Assembly: GCA_025174535.1 (NCBI GenBank)
Contig: JALBUN010000029.1
Location: 62,001 to 126,000 of the forward strand
Length of the DNA: 64,000 bases
Direction of reading: 5' to 3'
DNA from: Cantharellus purpuraceus
Taxonomy: Eukaryota > Basidiomycota > Agaricomycetes > Cantharellales > Hydnaceae
The notes under the pieces were generated by a model. It did no database searches, had not been told where the DNA came from, and worked only from the letters and a program-made list of their open reading frames with translations. Every line of letters starts with the position of its first letter. Positions within the stretch are counted from its first letter, which is position 1. Positions 10,380 to 17,697 of this stretch are shown here, piece after piece. A program made the translations under genes and the position numbers.

Positions 10380-10877
10380 TTATGAATTCTTATCTTCATT
10401 GGTATGTCTGGACACTGTCCAACACAGCAAAGCCAATAGTATACCAATACTAGTTATGTAGATCATGTGCACTGTACGGCCAAGATATAGTTTCTGCCTA
10501 TTTATATCTGGGCCTGGCTGTCTAACAAACGCCTGATTCACATGTGTGGTTATAATGTGTGCATATCCAGAGGTTGGATCAGAACCACTTACAAATCTGT
10601 TGGTTTTATTCAGAAAACCTGCAAATTCTGCTACAAAAATAGGATCACTTTCATTATAGCCTATTTTATCAGGTTGTAGACCAAGAAATACATATTTGAT
10701 ATGAGGATACTTTGAAAGATGGAACACTTCACCTTCAGCATATGAACGGTCCAGATACTGCCCAAAGGGGTACCAGTCACACGTTGCACAATTAGCTAGC
10801 CGGTGTGGATTGCTGTGAAAAGGCTTTTGGTAAAACTGTTGATTGAGACGCTGTTTCAGTAATGGATCAGTCTCCAT
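10380..10877 (-). CDS. 165-aa protein with C-terminal membrane anchor
   Basis: ATG at 10877. The first ~135 residues are soluble and contain a small Cys motif (NCATCDWYPFGQYLD) and several aromatic positions. Residues about 138-156 (MIYITSIGILLALLCWTV) form one hydrophobic segment followed by a short polar tail, so a tail-anchored or type I-like topology is likely. No family was recognised. A splice-acceptor-like 'ttttatacttatag' lies just before the ATG, so an upstream exon is possible. It lies next to the left repeat and downstream of the transposase on the same strand. Role in the element is unknown. Confidence 0.55.
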   Translation of the reverse strand: METDPLLKQRLNQQFYQKPFHSNPHRLANCATCDWYPFGQYLDRSYAEGEVFHLSKYPHIKYVFLGLQPDKIGYNESDPIFVAEFAGFLNKTNRFVSGSDPTSGYAHIITTHVNQAFVRQPGPDINRQKLYLGRTVHMIYITSIGILLALLCWTVSRHTNEDKNS

Positions 10878-10989
10878 AGATACCTATAAGTATAAAACAT
10901 ACAAATATTCAATTTTATTCTGGGAAAAAAATTTACAGTTGAATGTAGCATAGGTATACAATAATACTATTACTATTGTCTTTCCAATA

Positions 10990-11090
10990 CTATTTAATAC
11001 ATTCTGTAGATTTAAAGCTTGATGTTGCTTCCCAAGTTTTATCTGCATAACATTTCCATTTAACTAAATATTCTACGTAATTTCCTTTTT
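10990..11090 (-). pseudogene. Frameshifted chromodomain tail of the transposase
   Basis: One frame over from the transposase stop, the minus strand reads EYLVKWKCYADKTWE and ends at a TAG at 10990-10992. This is the centre of a chromodomain. Its N-terminal strand (NEVEQIIRQRKRK) is the last in-frame part of the transposase ORF. The two halves join if one A is removed from the five-A run at 11086-11090. Of the methyl-lysine cage, the Trp (VKW) and the following aromatic (KCY) are present; the first aromatic appears to be Asn. Confidence 0.75.
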
Positions 11091-12409
11091 CTTTGCCTTA
11101 TTATTTGTTCTACTTCATTTTCAGTCTCATAATGCATCTCCACATCATACTCACATCTTTCTAATAGTCGTTGTTGAGATAGAGTCATCTTGTCAACATC
11201 TTCTGCTCTTTCCAGTAATGATCTGGGTGGCTCAATATCTGGGTCCTCTTCCTCAGGGTAATCAAAATATTGTTCACACCATTTTTCATGATAAGGGGAT
11301 GGTTTGATCTTACGTAGTTCTACAAATTTCTTAATATTCCATAATAGACATGCTACCTTTAATTCCAGATTAAAGACAGCAGGATTTGTAGTTCTAATAG
11401 ATCTCTTATTATCAAATTTTTCAAACAATATTGCAAACCCTCCAAAGAATGCTTCTACTGTTGAACTAAAGGCACCAAACTTCTTATTAAAAATCTTTTC
11501 TTCAGGTTTAAGTTCAACATTTTTTGGCTTCCTAAAAGGATAAAAGAAGTTCTTAGGCTTTAATATACTTGCCTTTACTACTTCTTGAATAGCAGATGGA
11601 TAAGCTCCATCAAAGCCTATCTGATCATTCTTATCTATTTTATTCCATACAGCCATCTCTACAAACATTTTTGCATCAGGATTTAGTTTACATGCCAATG
11701 AAGGTGAGGTGAATAGAACCATTTGATTAATGTCAATGCATACTTGAGTACTAAATCCTGCCTTTTTAAATTTATGTGAGTACCCCTCTTCAGATGTCGA
11801 TCCAATCAAAATTCCTCTTGTATCATGACCATCAAGAAGTAATGTCACTGATTCCATTTTTGGAGGATTCTTTATAAGAGCTGATAATATCCTTATTATT
11901 ATATTTGAGAACATTGTACGCAGTGAATCAGTAACTTGTTTATCTAGATCAAAGTTAAGATGATGCAGACGACCATAAAATTCCTTATGAACATCATAAA
12001 AGCTACTTGATGGCATGAAATTTCCTATTTCTTCATAAGTAGGACCTTTGAGTAGATGATATAGTACTAACAAGCCTTTTTCTATCTCTCTATAAGGTGT
12101 AGAATGTTCTTCAACTGAAAACAATACCACAAGAAAGAAAAATACTGGTATTGGTCCAAGCTTGTTATATACTACTTTTTTTACATCATCCATGTCATTC
12201 ATATCTTTTAGTTTTGTTCTATGATATTTTTTGTGTTCTAAGACAGGCCACTTTGTGTATAGAAAATTCCAATGATTGTCCATCAACTTATTATATGCTC
12301 TGTCCCTTTGATCATTCCACATTTTAAGTTGCTGAAGCTCTTTTTCTTCTTTATCTTTTTGCTCTTTCTCTTTTTGCTCCTTTGTGTGTTTTTGCTGGTC
12401 TGAGGGCAT
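11060..12409 (-). CDS. PIF/Harbinger-like DDE_Tnp_4 transposase
   Basis: 449 aa. The N-terminus (1-30) is Lys/Glu/Gln-rich. Residues about 110-145 resemble the helix-turn-helix that precedes DDE_Tnp_4 domains. The catalytic core shows D193 (LLLDGHDTRG), the basic SHKFKKAGF and QVCIDIN strand, D267 (GFDGAYPSA, matching the family's DSGYP) and E319 (STVEAFFGGF, matching VERAFG). It would cut and join the element's ends. The last residues are the start of a chromodomain that is cut off by a frameshift, so the natural protein may be about 30 residues longer. From memory, similar LLLDGHD-type proteins are abundant in Rhizophagus; this was not checked. It is divergent from the 216-aa gene across an 87-bp gap. 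Confidence 0.85.
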   Translation of the reverse strand: MPSDQQKHTKEQKEKEQKDKEEKELQQLKMWNDQRDRAYNKLMDNHWNFLYTKWPVLEHKKYHRTKLKDMNDMDDVKKVVYNKLGPIPVFFFLVVLFSVEEHSTPYREIEKGLLVLYHLLKGPTYEEIGNFMPSSSFYDVHKEFYGRLHHLNFDLDKQVTDSLRTMFSNIIIRILSALIKNPPKMESVTLLLDGHDTRGILIGSTSEEGYSHKFKKAGFSTQVCIDINQMVLFTSPSLACKLNPDAKMFVEMAVWNKIDKNDQIGFDGAYPSAIQEVVKASILKPKNFFYPFRKPKNVELKPEEKIFNKKFGAFSSTVEAFFGGFAILFEKFDNKRSIRTTNPAVFNLELKVACLLWNIKKFVELRKIKPSPYHEKWCEQYFDYPEEEDPDIEPPRSLLERAEDVDKMTLSQQRLLERCEYDVEMHYETENEVEQIIRQRKRKLRRIFS

Positions 12410-12496
12410 TTTGACTAAGATAATATTATATTACAGTAAAACAAAAATATGTTCATAATTGAATTTTAAATTAAATAATATTTATTCTATGAAGCT

Positions 12497-13147
12497 ATGT
12501 TGTCTGTCTCTAAGCAAGTTGTTCGTAAAATATCTACTGTCTTTGTTAAAAAAGAACCAGAGGATGATGAAAATCCTTTGTATATAGACTCTGACACCAT
12601 CTACATAAAATTCAGATTAAGAAATCCCCCAAAGGACTTCTTTCCAGCTGGATCGGTTTCTCAGGAAAGAGATAAAACACCAGAAGCACTGTACAATAAG
12701 ATGATTGAAAAGGGCAATGAAATAAGTAATTCAACCTGGATTCAACAAAATCATTGTATGTCAAGTCTGCAAACCATGCAACAGGATAATCTGCCTAGTT
12801 GTAATATTTCTATTGCTAGAGAAACTGGCAAGAAGTGTGATATTTCTATTGCTGGGGAAACTTGTAAGAACTGTGATGTGTATAACAATTTGGTTACATC
12901 AATGGTTGTTGCATTGAAACAACAGCAGAGAGTTTTCAAGAAAAGTAAAATCACAATCTATGGTATGATCATAACTAAGGATGGTAGGTTAAAATTATAT
13001 GAAACCACCAATAACAATCAGGGTGTTTCAATTGTTGTATATCCTTCCTCTGGATACAGCATAGAAGCTCAGTTTGAAGAGTGTTCTAATGCTATTGACA
13101 TTATATTCCAAAGTATAAGAAATCAGATGTTCAAAGAATCCTCATAA
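12497..13147 (+). CDS. 216-aa element protein, unknown function
   Basis: ATG at 12497, divergent from the transposase, so the 87-bp gap probably serves as a bidirectional promoter. The N-terminus carries FVKKEPEDDE, which fits a SUMO acceptor consensus. Residues about 103-128 hold a tandem duplication (NISIARETGKKC / DISIAGETCKNC) visible at DNA level around 12800-12875. The C-terminal ~80 residues look globular (KITIYGMIITKDGRLKLYE). No family was recognised. In known Harbinger elements the second protein is a Myb/SANT DNA binder, but no such signature is visible here. Confidence 0.6.
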   Translation: MLSVSKQVVRKISTVFVKKEPEDDENPLYIDSDTIYIKFRLRNPPKDFFPAGSVSQERDKTPEALYNKMIEKGNEISNSTWIQQNHCMSSLQTMQQDNLPSCNISIARETGKKCDISIAGETCKNCDVYNNLVTSMVVALKQQQRVFKKSKITIYGMIITKDGRLKLYETTNNNQGVSIVVYPSSGYSIEAQFEECSNAIDIIFQSIRNQMFKESS

Positions 13148-13165
13148 GGAGTTGATTTAAAAGTC

Positions 13166-13390
13166 CTAGTTTCTACACTCACAACATTTTTCATCTATTT
13201 TCACTTTGATAATTTCAAGATTTGAACTTTTGTTCACACAACAATAAGTACCATTAGTATCATGATGAGTATTTTTTGAATGTTCAGAGCTCTTAGGACA
13301 TTTAATATCCTTACAATCTGTAACTACAGATGTAGTAGTTATATGATTGCACTTCCAAGTAATTTGAATTTTTTCACTATCACCACACAT
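13166..13390 (-). CDS. 74-aa cysteine-rich small protein
   Basis: ATG at 13390. Nine cysteines including CC pairs near residues 50-51 and 69-70 and a final CxC arrangement (EKCCECRN). There is no clear signal peptide. The Cys/His content suggests metal or disulfide structure; no family was recognised. It is the most downstream of four short minus-strand ORFs separated by only 38-77 bp. Confidence 0.4.
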   Translation of the reverse strand: MCGDSEKIQITWKCNHITTTSVVTDCKDIKCPKSSEHSKNTHHDTNGTYCCVNKSSNLEIIKVKIDEKCCECRN

Positions 13391-13441
13391 GCCTTCATTT
13401 GAGTGAATAAAAATATTGCATATTCACTTATCTGATTTATC

Positions 13442-13621
13442 TTATACTTGTTGTAGTGCACGTAGTGGTAGCTGAATCTCATTGTCATCATAAGTAACAG
13501 TTATTAGCAAAGTGTCATCTGACAAAGTGCCAGTTACTAATGTAACAATACCTGTCACTGTCATTTGTGTTCTTGCATTGATAAATGATACCTTATCACC
13601 AATCTCGGGTATATTCAACAT
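13442..13621 (-). CDS. 59-aa small protein, possible SH3-like barrel
   Basis: ATG at 13621, stop at 13442-13444. The sequence opens MLNIPEIGDKVSFINAR and alternates strand-like hydrophobic runs with turns (TGIVTLVTG, LLITVTYDD, IQLPLRALQQV). The GDKV start and evenly spaced beta strands are typical of small SH3/KOW-like barrels. The fold assignment is only a guess. It lies between two other tiny ORFs on the same strand. Confidence 0.45.
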   Translation of the reverse strand: MLNIPEIGDKVSFINARTQMTVTGIVTLVTGTLSDDTLLITVTYDDNEIQLPLRALQQV

Positions 13622-13659
13622 GGTGTCTCTGGTTATTATATATTAATTTTCAAAACTCA

Positions 13660-13905
13660 TTATTTCTCATCTAATTTCCTATCAAGTATATCTACAAACT
13701 TCTTAAATGCTTCAAAACACTGTAGAACATTCTTTCTACTATTAATATGTTTCATACCTGTTACTGTTACAGGGAAACAACACCTTACATTTGTTATCAC
13801 TTCTGAAAACAACCCTTCTGTGATAGCATGATCAAGCTCTCTTGTAACAGTTACTAGGTAAAACTGGGGGACTTTTCTCGATGTTTGAATGCAAGGTATT
13901 GTCAT
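13660..13905 (-). CDS. 81-aa small element protein
   Basis: ATG at 13905. Begins MTIPCIQTSRKVPQFYLVTVTRELDHAIT, with a CC pair at mid-length and an amphipathic C-terminal helix (ECFEAFKKFVDILDRK-like). No family was recognised. It is the third of four tiny minus-strand ORFs. They could also be exons of one gene; I did not find a convincing GT-AG set joining them. Confidence 0.4.
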   Translation of the reverse strand: MTIPCIQTSRKVPQFYLVTVTRELDHAITEGLFSEVITNVRCCFPVTVTGMKHINSRKNVLQCFEAFKKFVDILDRKLDEK

Positions 13906-13982
13906 TTCCTCTAAAGCACTTTTTCCCTTATTCTTCCTTATCTAAGTATGTAAAAATTTTCTTGAAGACTCCTTTAAACATT

Positions 13983-14150
13983 TCACATCATCTTTTTGTA
14001 ATCAAAACTGAGGATCTCATCATCAGTATCTAAAGTAATATCTCTAAAATCTGTCTCAAAAAACTGTTTAGTCCATTGTGTGTCAACCATTATACCATAA
14101 TCCCAAAGATCATGAGAACTCCAATCATTGCACTTCTTATCTTTACCCAT
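13983..14150 (-). CDS. 55-aa acidic small protein
   Basis: ATG at 14150, stop 13983-13985. Begins MGKDKKCNDWSSHDLWDYG and is rich in Asp and Trp, ending DYKKMM. A further 17-codon ATG ORF begins immediately after its stop (tgaaatg). It is the most upstream of the cluster of tiny minus-strand ORFs. Its reality is inferred from consistent strand, compact spacing and protein-like composition. Confidence 0.35.
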   Translation of the reverse strand: MGKDKKCNDWSSHDLWDYGIMVDTQWTKQFFETDFRDITLDTDDEILSFDYKKMM

Positions 14151-14641
14151 GATGTCAATAAAGAAGGATATATAAAATTTATTTACTAGATATGTGCATA
14201 GTTCTGAAGAGCAGAATGTCCATATTTTTATCTAATATTTATAAATTGAATTATATATATTTTCTAAAGTTGTCAATAGCCAGATGCATGCACTTGTTCT
14301 GAATACTACAACAAAGTCCCATACAGAATTCCCTGTCCTTTCATCTATCATTCTTCTACCAGTTCCTTGTTTCCTATCTTGCCAGTCTTTCATTCCAAAT
14401 TCTTTGCTGCATAGCTAAATAGGTGTACCAGCCGATTGGATATTATCATATCATGGTAATGACGTCGGATGGAAGGTCACCTTGTCAGGAGCAGTTTGAT
14501 CACATTATCAAAGGACAGCCTTTGGCTGTGAGGGTTGATAATGATGCACTTACTGAGCAGACAGTAGGTGAGACTTTGCAGCGGCATGGTGTACCAGATA
14601 ATTGAATCGTTGTCCTTGAGCAGCCCGATGATGTCACTCGG
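14151..14641. other. Element interior without a recognised gene
   Basis: 14151-14420 is AT-rich like the rest of the element. From about 14425 the composition becomes richer in G and C, and a plus-strand frame (14453-14605, starting MVMTSDGRSPCQEQF) is open but unrecognised. This segment abuts the solo LTR and may be part of the sequence that came with it. Confidence 0.4.
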
Positions 14642-15186
14642 TGTCGGTTCGCTTATGGAATAGATCCTATAAGCCTGCGTGCAATGGTCCTAGCAAGCAG
14701 ACGGTGTGTAACGCAGTTGTTCAGCACTCCAAAGATCAATCAGGGCGAGGGGTACGTAACAGTGAAGTGGGATAGTGCTCTGTGGTTGGATGAGGATGGG
14801 AGCAAAAGGTCGGTCCCGATGGCTGATCGTGCTCTGTGACTGGATGACAATGCGGAGCCTGGTTGGGAGGTACGCGAAAGCTGGTTTCAGGAGAAGCAAC
14901 CTCTCGGTGGCGGAGGGAAATCTGATCGTTGAACCAAGGTGTTTTACCTCAGTGTAGAGATGATGGATTGTGATGTAGAGTGTAGACTTAGAGCGTTGGC
15001 TGAAAACTTGTTTTTTGATTCCAAAGGCAAAAACTAGCGCTCTTTTATATACAAATTCCCAGGGCACAACGACACAATATGAGGAGCAAATGATGCAAGA
15101 AATGCTGATCAAGCCAGCTGACTAAGCTTGTGAAGTTGAGCTACTAAAGGGGAAATCATGGAGAAATGAAACGACAGATAGGGACA
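14642..15186 (-). repeat. Solo LTR inside the 7.8-kb element
   Basis: About 545 bp, TGTCGG ... GGGACA. It matches 4760-5338 (LTR of the element in gypsy gag B) with a few dozen differences, including loss of a short repeated 'agcgtag' stretch. The minus sense has the same TATA-like box. I found no matching target duplication; flanking gatgatgtc and gacatcatt are inverted to each other. The insertion shows the 7.8-kb element is not brand new at this site, or that it carried the LTR with it. Confidence 0.75.
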
Positions 15187-15198
15187 TCATTAGACTGC

Positions 15199-16428
15199 TC
15201 ATGGACAGCCATTCACCCCAAGGTGACCTTGTATCCTACGTCTTCGGAGGCTTACATTACTGGGTTCTACCTCTACATCTTTTTCTTGAACTATGAATTT
15301 GAGATTGATCAGAGTCTGAATCAGATTGATCAGAGTCTGAATCAGATTGATCAGAGTCTGAATCAGATTGATCAGAGTCTGAATCAGATTGATCAGAGTC
15401 TGAATCAGATTGATCAGAGTCTGAATCAGATCGTTCCTTAGACCTTTTTTCTTGATGCCTTGAACTAGGAGTTTGAGATCGTTCATTAGACCTTTTTCTT
15501 GATGCCTTAAACCTTGAGTCATTCCTTGCTTCCATGTTTGAAAATTAATCCTATTACCATCTACGCCATATGATGACATTTCATTCTTTCTAGTATATAT
15601 TGTAGATAGTTTTCTAGGCTCACCATTTATGAATAATTCCATTCTATTTAGTCTACAAGACTGATCTGAGTCTATAAGTATATAGTCTACACCTCTTTTC
15701 TCTATCTTAAATGTCACCTTTCTGGTACCATTTTCCTGTAACCTTGTTACCTCCTGTTCTTGTTTTCCAGCCCAGTGATTCATATCAAATTTCCAGTCAA
15801 CAATCTCAGATATTATTGCTTTATATTTATCACCCTGTTTCTGAAGTTTATTAATGTCTGTTCCAAGTTCCACTACAGTATCATCTGTTTCTACAATCCA
15901 CTCATGCACTTCAGATTTCCATTCCACAATGTCTGATATTGTTGCAATACATCTATTAACCTGTTTCTGAAGTTTATGAATATCTGTTCTATAGTCCAAT
16001 ATAAGATTCTCTGCATTATGTGTATTGACCTGTTGATGAATATCTGTTCCATGGTCTGATATTGTGGCAACACACCTATTAACCTGTCTCTGAAGTTTAT
16101 GAATATCTGTTCCAAATCCTGATACAATATCATTCATTTCACTCATCCATTCATCTAAATTCTCTTTCCTGTCTGTCAAAGTAGTTATAATTGTATTTTT
16201 TTCCTCAACCTGTTTCTTAAGCACCTGAATTTCCTGACTCTGGGAATTAACCTGTTGTTCAAGCATAGTGATCTGCCTATCCTTTTCACTCATCCAAGAC
16301 TTGACATTTATAAGATCAGATATTAATTCATCTTTTACTTCCATTTGACTTGCCATAGCTTTTATCAGTGCATCATTGTCACTTATCCAGCCTTTGATTG
16401 CTTTTATATCTTCAAAGATTTGTGGCAT
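15199..16428 (-). CDS. Coiled-coil protein with SD-repeat tail
   Basis: ATG at 16428. About 270 residues are a long coiled coil with a recurring heptad-rich block (KLQRQVNRCxATISD-like, at least four degenerate repeats, about residues 100-215). Then comes a globular-looking stretch (GVDYILIDSDQSCRLNRMEL). Downstream the original frame reads IQTLINL repeats; a good donor (GGTGAGCC, near 15630) and an acceptor near 15533 would instead splice into a frame reading RS-rich sequence plus SDSDSDQ repeats, ending at 15257. The spliced version looks more protein-like. Such proteins can be structural or nuclear scaffolds; role unknown. Confidence 0.6.
   Translation of the reverse strand: MPQIFEDIKAIKGWISDNDALIKAMASQMEVKDELISDLINVKSWMSEKDRQITMLEQQVNSQSQEIQVLKKQVEEKNTIITTLTDRKENLDEWMSEMNDIVSGFGTDIHKLQRQVNRCVATISDHGTDIHQQVNTHNAENLILDYRTDIHKLQKQVNRCIATISDIVEWKSEVHEWIVETDDTVVELGTDINKLQKQGDKYKAIISEIVDWKFDMNHWAGKQEQEVTRLQENGTRKVTFKIEKRGVDYILIDSDQSCRLNRMELFINGEPRKLSTIYTRKNEMSSYGVDGNRINFQTWKQGMTQGLRHQEKGLMNDLKLLVQGIKKKGLRNDLIQTLINLIQTLINLIQTLINLIQTLINLIQTLINLIQTLINLKFIVQEKDVEVEPSNVSLRRRRIQGHLGVNGCP
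15303..15430. repeat. 21-bp tandem repeat, six copies
   Basis: Six near-perfect units of gatcagagtctgaatcagatt. Because 21 is a multiple of three, all frames stay open; one minus-strand frame encodes SDSDSDQ heptads. It lies in the 3' part of the coiled-coil gene. Confidence 0.95.
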
Positions 16429-16575
16429 TTTCAAATCCCTCTCTGCTTATAAAACAGAAATGAAAAAACATAATAATCATTTTTTTCTGAACATTTGATA
16501 TTTTGTATAGGCAGTAGATATATACATCTTGCTTTCTTAATAAAATGATTATTATGTTTTTATGTTATAAGCATT

Positions 16576-16902
16576 ATGAAGATGCTCTCTTTTATGCTTC
16601 AATGCAAGATAGAGTTTGATAGAAGAGTTAATGATTGGTATATATCTCGGATAGGATCCCTCCATGATTTGTTTCTGAGGTAAGTTCCTTTATAAATATC
16701 AAGGTTCCAATCACTGACTTTATACAGATGTACTGATGGCACACTTCTGGAACAGAAATTAACAGAGTTATATACTAGTATGGAGCAGGATCATTATTTT
16801 CCACCACTTTGGATGGAAAATCTGATGGTATTGCACCCTAAAGTACGAGGGATAGTCATACAGTCTCATGTTAGAACAAGATTATCTACCACTATGCCCT
16901 AA
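16576..16902 (+). CDS. 92-aa spliced small gene at the right end of the element
   Basis: Exon 1 is 16576-16679, intron 16680-16727 (48 nt, GTAAGT ... TTATACAG with an internal CTGAC branch-like motif), exon 2 16728-16902. The product starts MKMLSFMLQCKIEFDRR and contains an acidic-aromatic centre (EQDHYFPPLWMENLM). No family was recognised. The clean consensus intron argues that genes in this element use the host spliceosome, and that the other short ORFs might also be exons. Confidence 0.55.
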
Positions 16903-16968
16903 CTAAGTTACTTTGTTTTAAAAATAGCTTCACTGCATTAAAGGTGTTTGTTTCCAAGACTTTCCTAA

Positions 16969-17534
16969 GACGCTTATTCAGAAATACAACAAATACGTAT
17001 GTACAACCTATTTTCCTCAAATTTTATACAATACACTTCAATTCAAACTTATTTTCATATTTCAACATGATTCTCAAATTTTACACAATATACTAGATTA
17101 AAACATATTTTGATATTTTGGCATAATTCTCAAAAATAATTCTTTTTTTCCTGATTTAGTGGTGGCAACTCTCTTGAAGGAACATCCAAATATCATTGAT
17201 TCTTTCTTATACAATACTTATAACATAATTTGAACTATCTTTAATCCCCACCTGGTATTTGTATATCTAAATACCCTATATAATACCAATTATATTAATA
17301 CATACATTCCTATTATATCCATGTAAATAATTATGTTCATCTCAACCAAATGTCTTATCTTTAAAAGTTTATTAAAATATAGAATATATGTTTATATTTA
17401 TGAAAATTTCACACATCCGAAATCTTTTAAGATATCCAAATTGTAACTCCCTGGCTTTATGTATCATTGAAATTCTGATGTATATCTCATATACATCAGA
17501 ATATTGTATACTGACATGATTCCGAACAAGCGTC
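16969..17534. repeat. 566-bp terminal direct repeat, right
   Basis: Same length, orientation and sequence as 9735-10300. It is flanked by TAA on both sides (16966-16968 and 17535-17537). The 14-bp-arm hairpin recurs at 17472-17502. Confidence 0.93.
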
Positions 17535-17537
17535 TAA

Positions 17538-17695
17538 GACTAGAGTTTGTGGGAGTAGAAGACTAGTTAGATTAGTATATGTACTCATGATCGTAATATT
17601 GTACCTAGAGTTCGTGGGAGTAGAAGACTAGTATCTTCCACGAACCCCGCTGTCTACTTATATAGTCGTATGCCAAATAGATCCAAATGATTAGT
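17538..17695 (-). repeat. Probable remainder of the copia 5' LTR
   Basis: In minus sense it has a TATA-like CTATATAAGTAG (17655-17668) and twice the block ctagagtt(t/c)gtgggagtagaagactag (17545-17570, 17607-17632). Joined to 9714-9734 across the 7.8-kb element it would form LTR U5 end plus primer site. It is cut at about 17695 by the LINE fragment. The assignment is inferred from position only. Confidence 0.4.
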
Positions 17696-17697
17696 CA

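Larger units (their letters stand above)
9735..17534. mobile_element. 7.8-kb PIF/Harbinger-like element with LTR-like direct repeats
   Basis: It is bounded outside by TAA on both sides (9732-9734, 17535-17537), the TWA target preferred by PIF/Harbinger transposases. Both ends are 566-bp direct repeats, each starting GACGCTTATTC and ending GAACAAGCGTC, inverted to each other with one mismatch. The interior is clearly AT-richer than the flanks. It encodes a DDE_Tnp_4-type transposase, a membrane-anchored protein, several tiny ORFs, a coiled-coil protein and small genes. Closing the gap joins copia primer-site sequence (9714-9734) to LTR-like sequence (17538 on), which suggests entry as one unit. 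Classification rests on the transposase motifs, the ends and the TWA flanks; terminal direct repeats of this kind are not standard for the superfamily. Confidence 0.75.

Noticed and set aside
14423..14605. 60-codon plus-strand ORF in the element
   Set aside because: No family, lies in a GC-shifted segment next to a solo LTR and is not conserved in anything I can compare; not listed as a gene.
15303..15430. Regular repeat that could be mistaken for a CRISPR array
   Set aside because: Units are contiguous 21-bp tandem copies without unique spacers, inside a eukaryotic coding region.
9735..17534. Maverick/Polinton or virus-derived element
   Set aside because: No polymerase B, ATPase, protease or capsid signature was seen; the DDE spacing fits DDE_Tnp_4 rather than a DD35E integrase.
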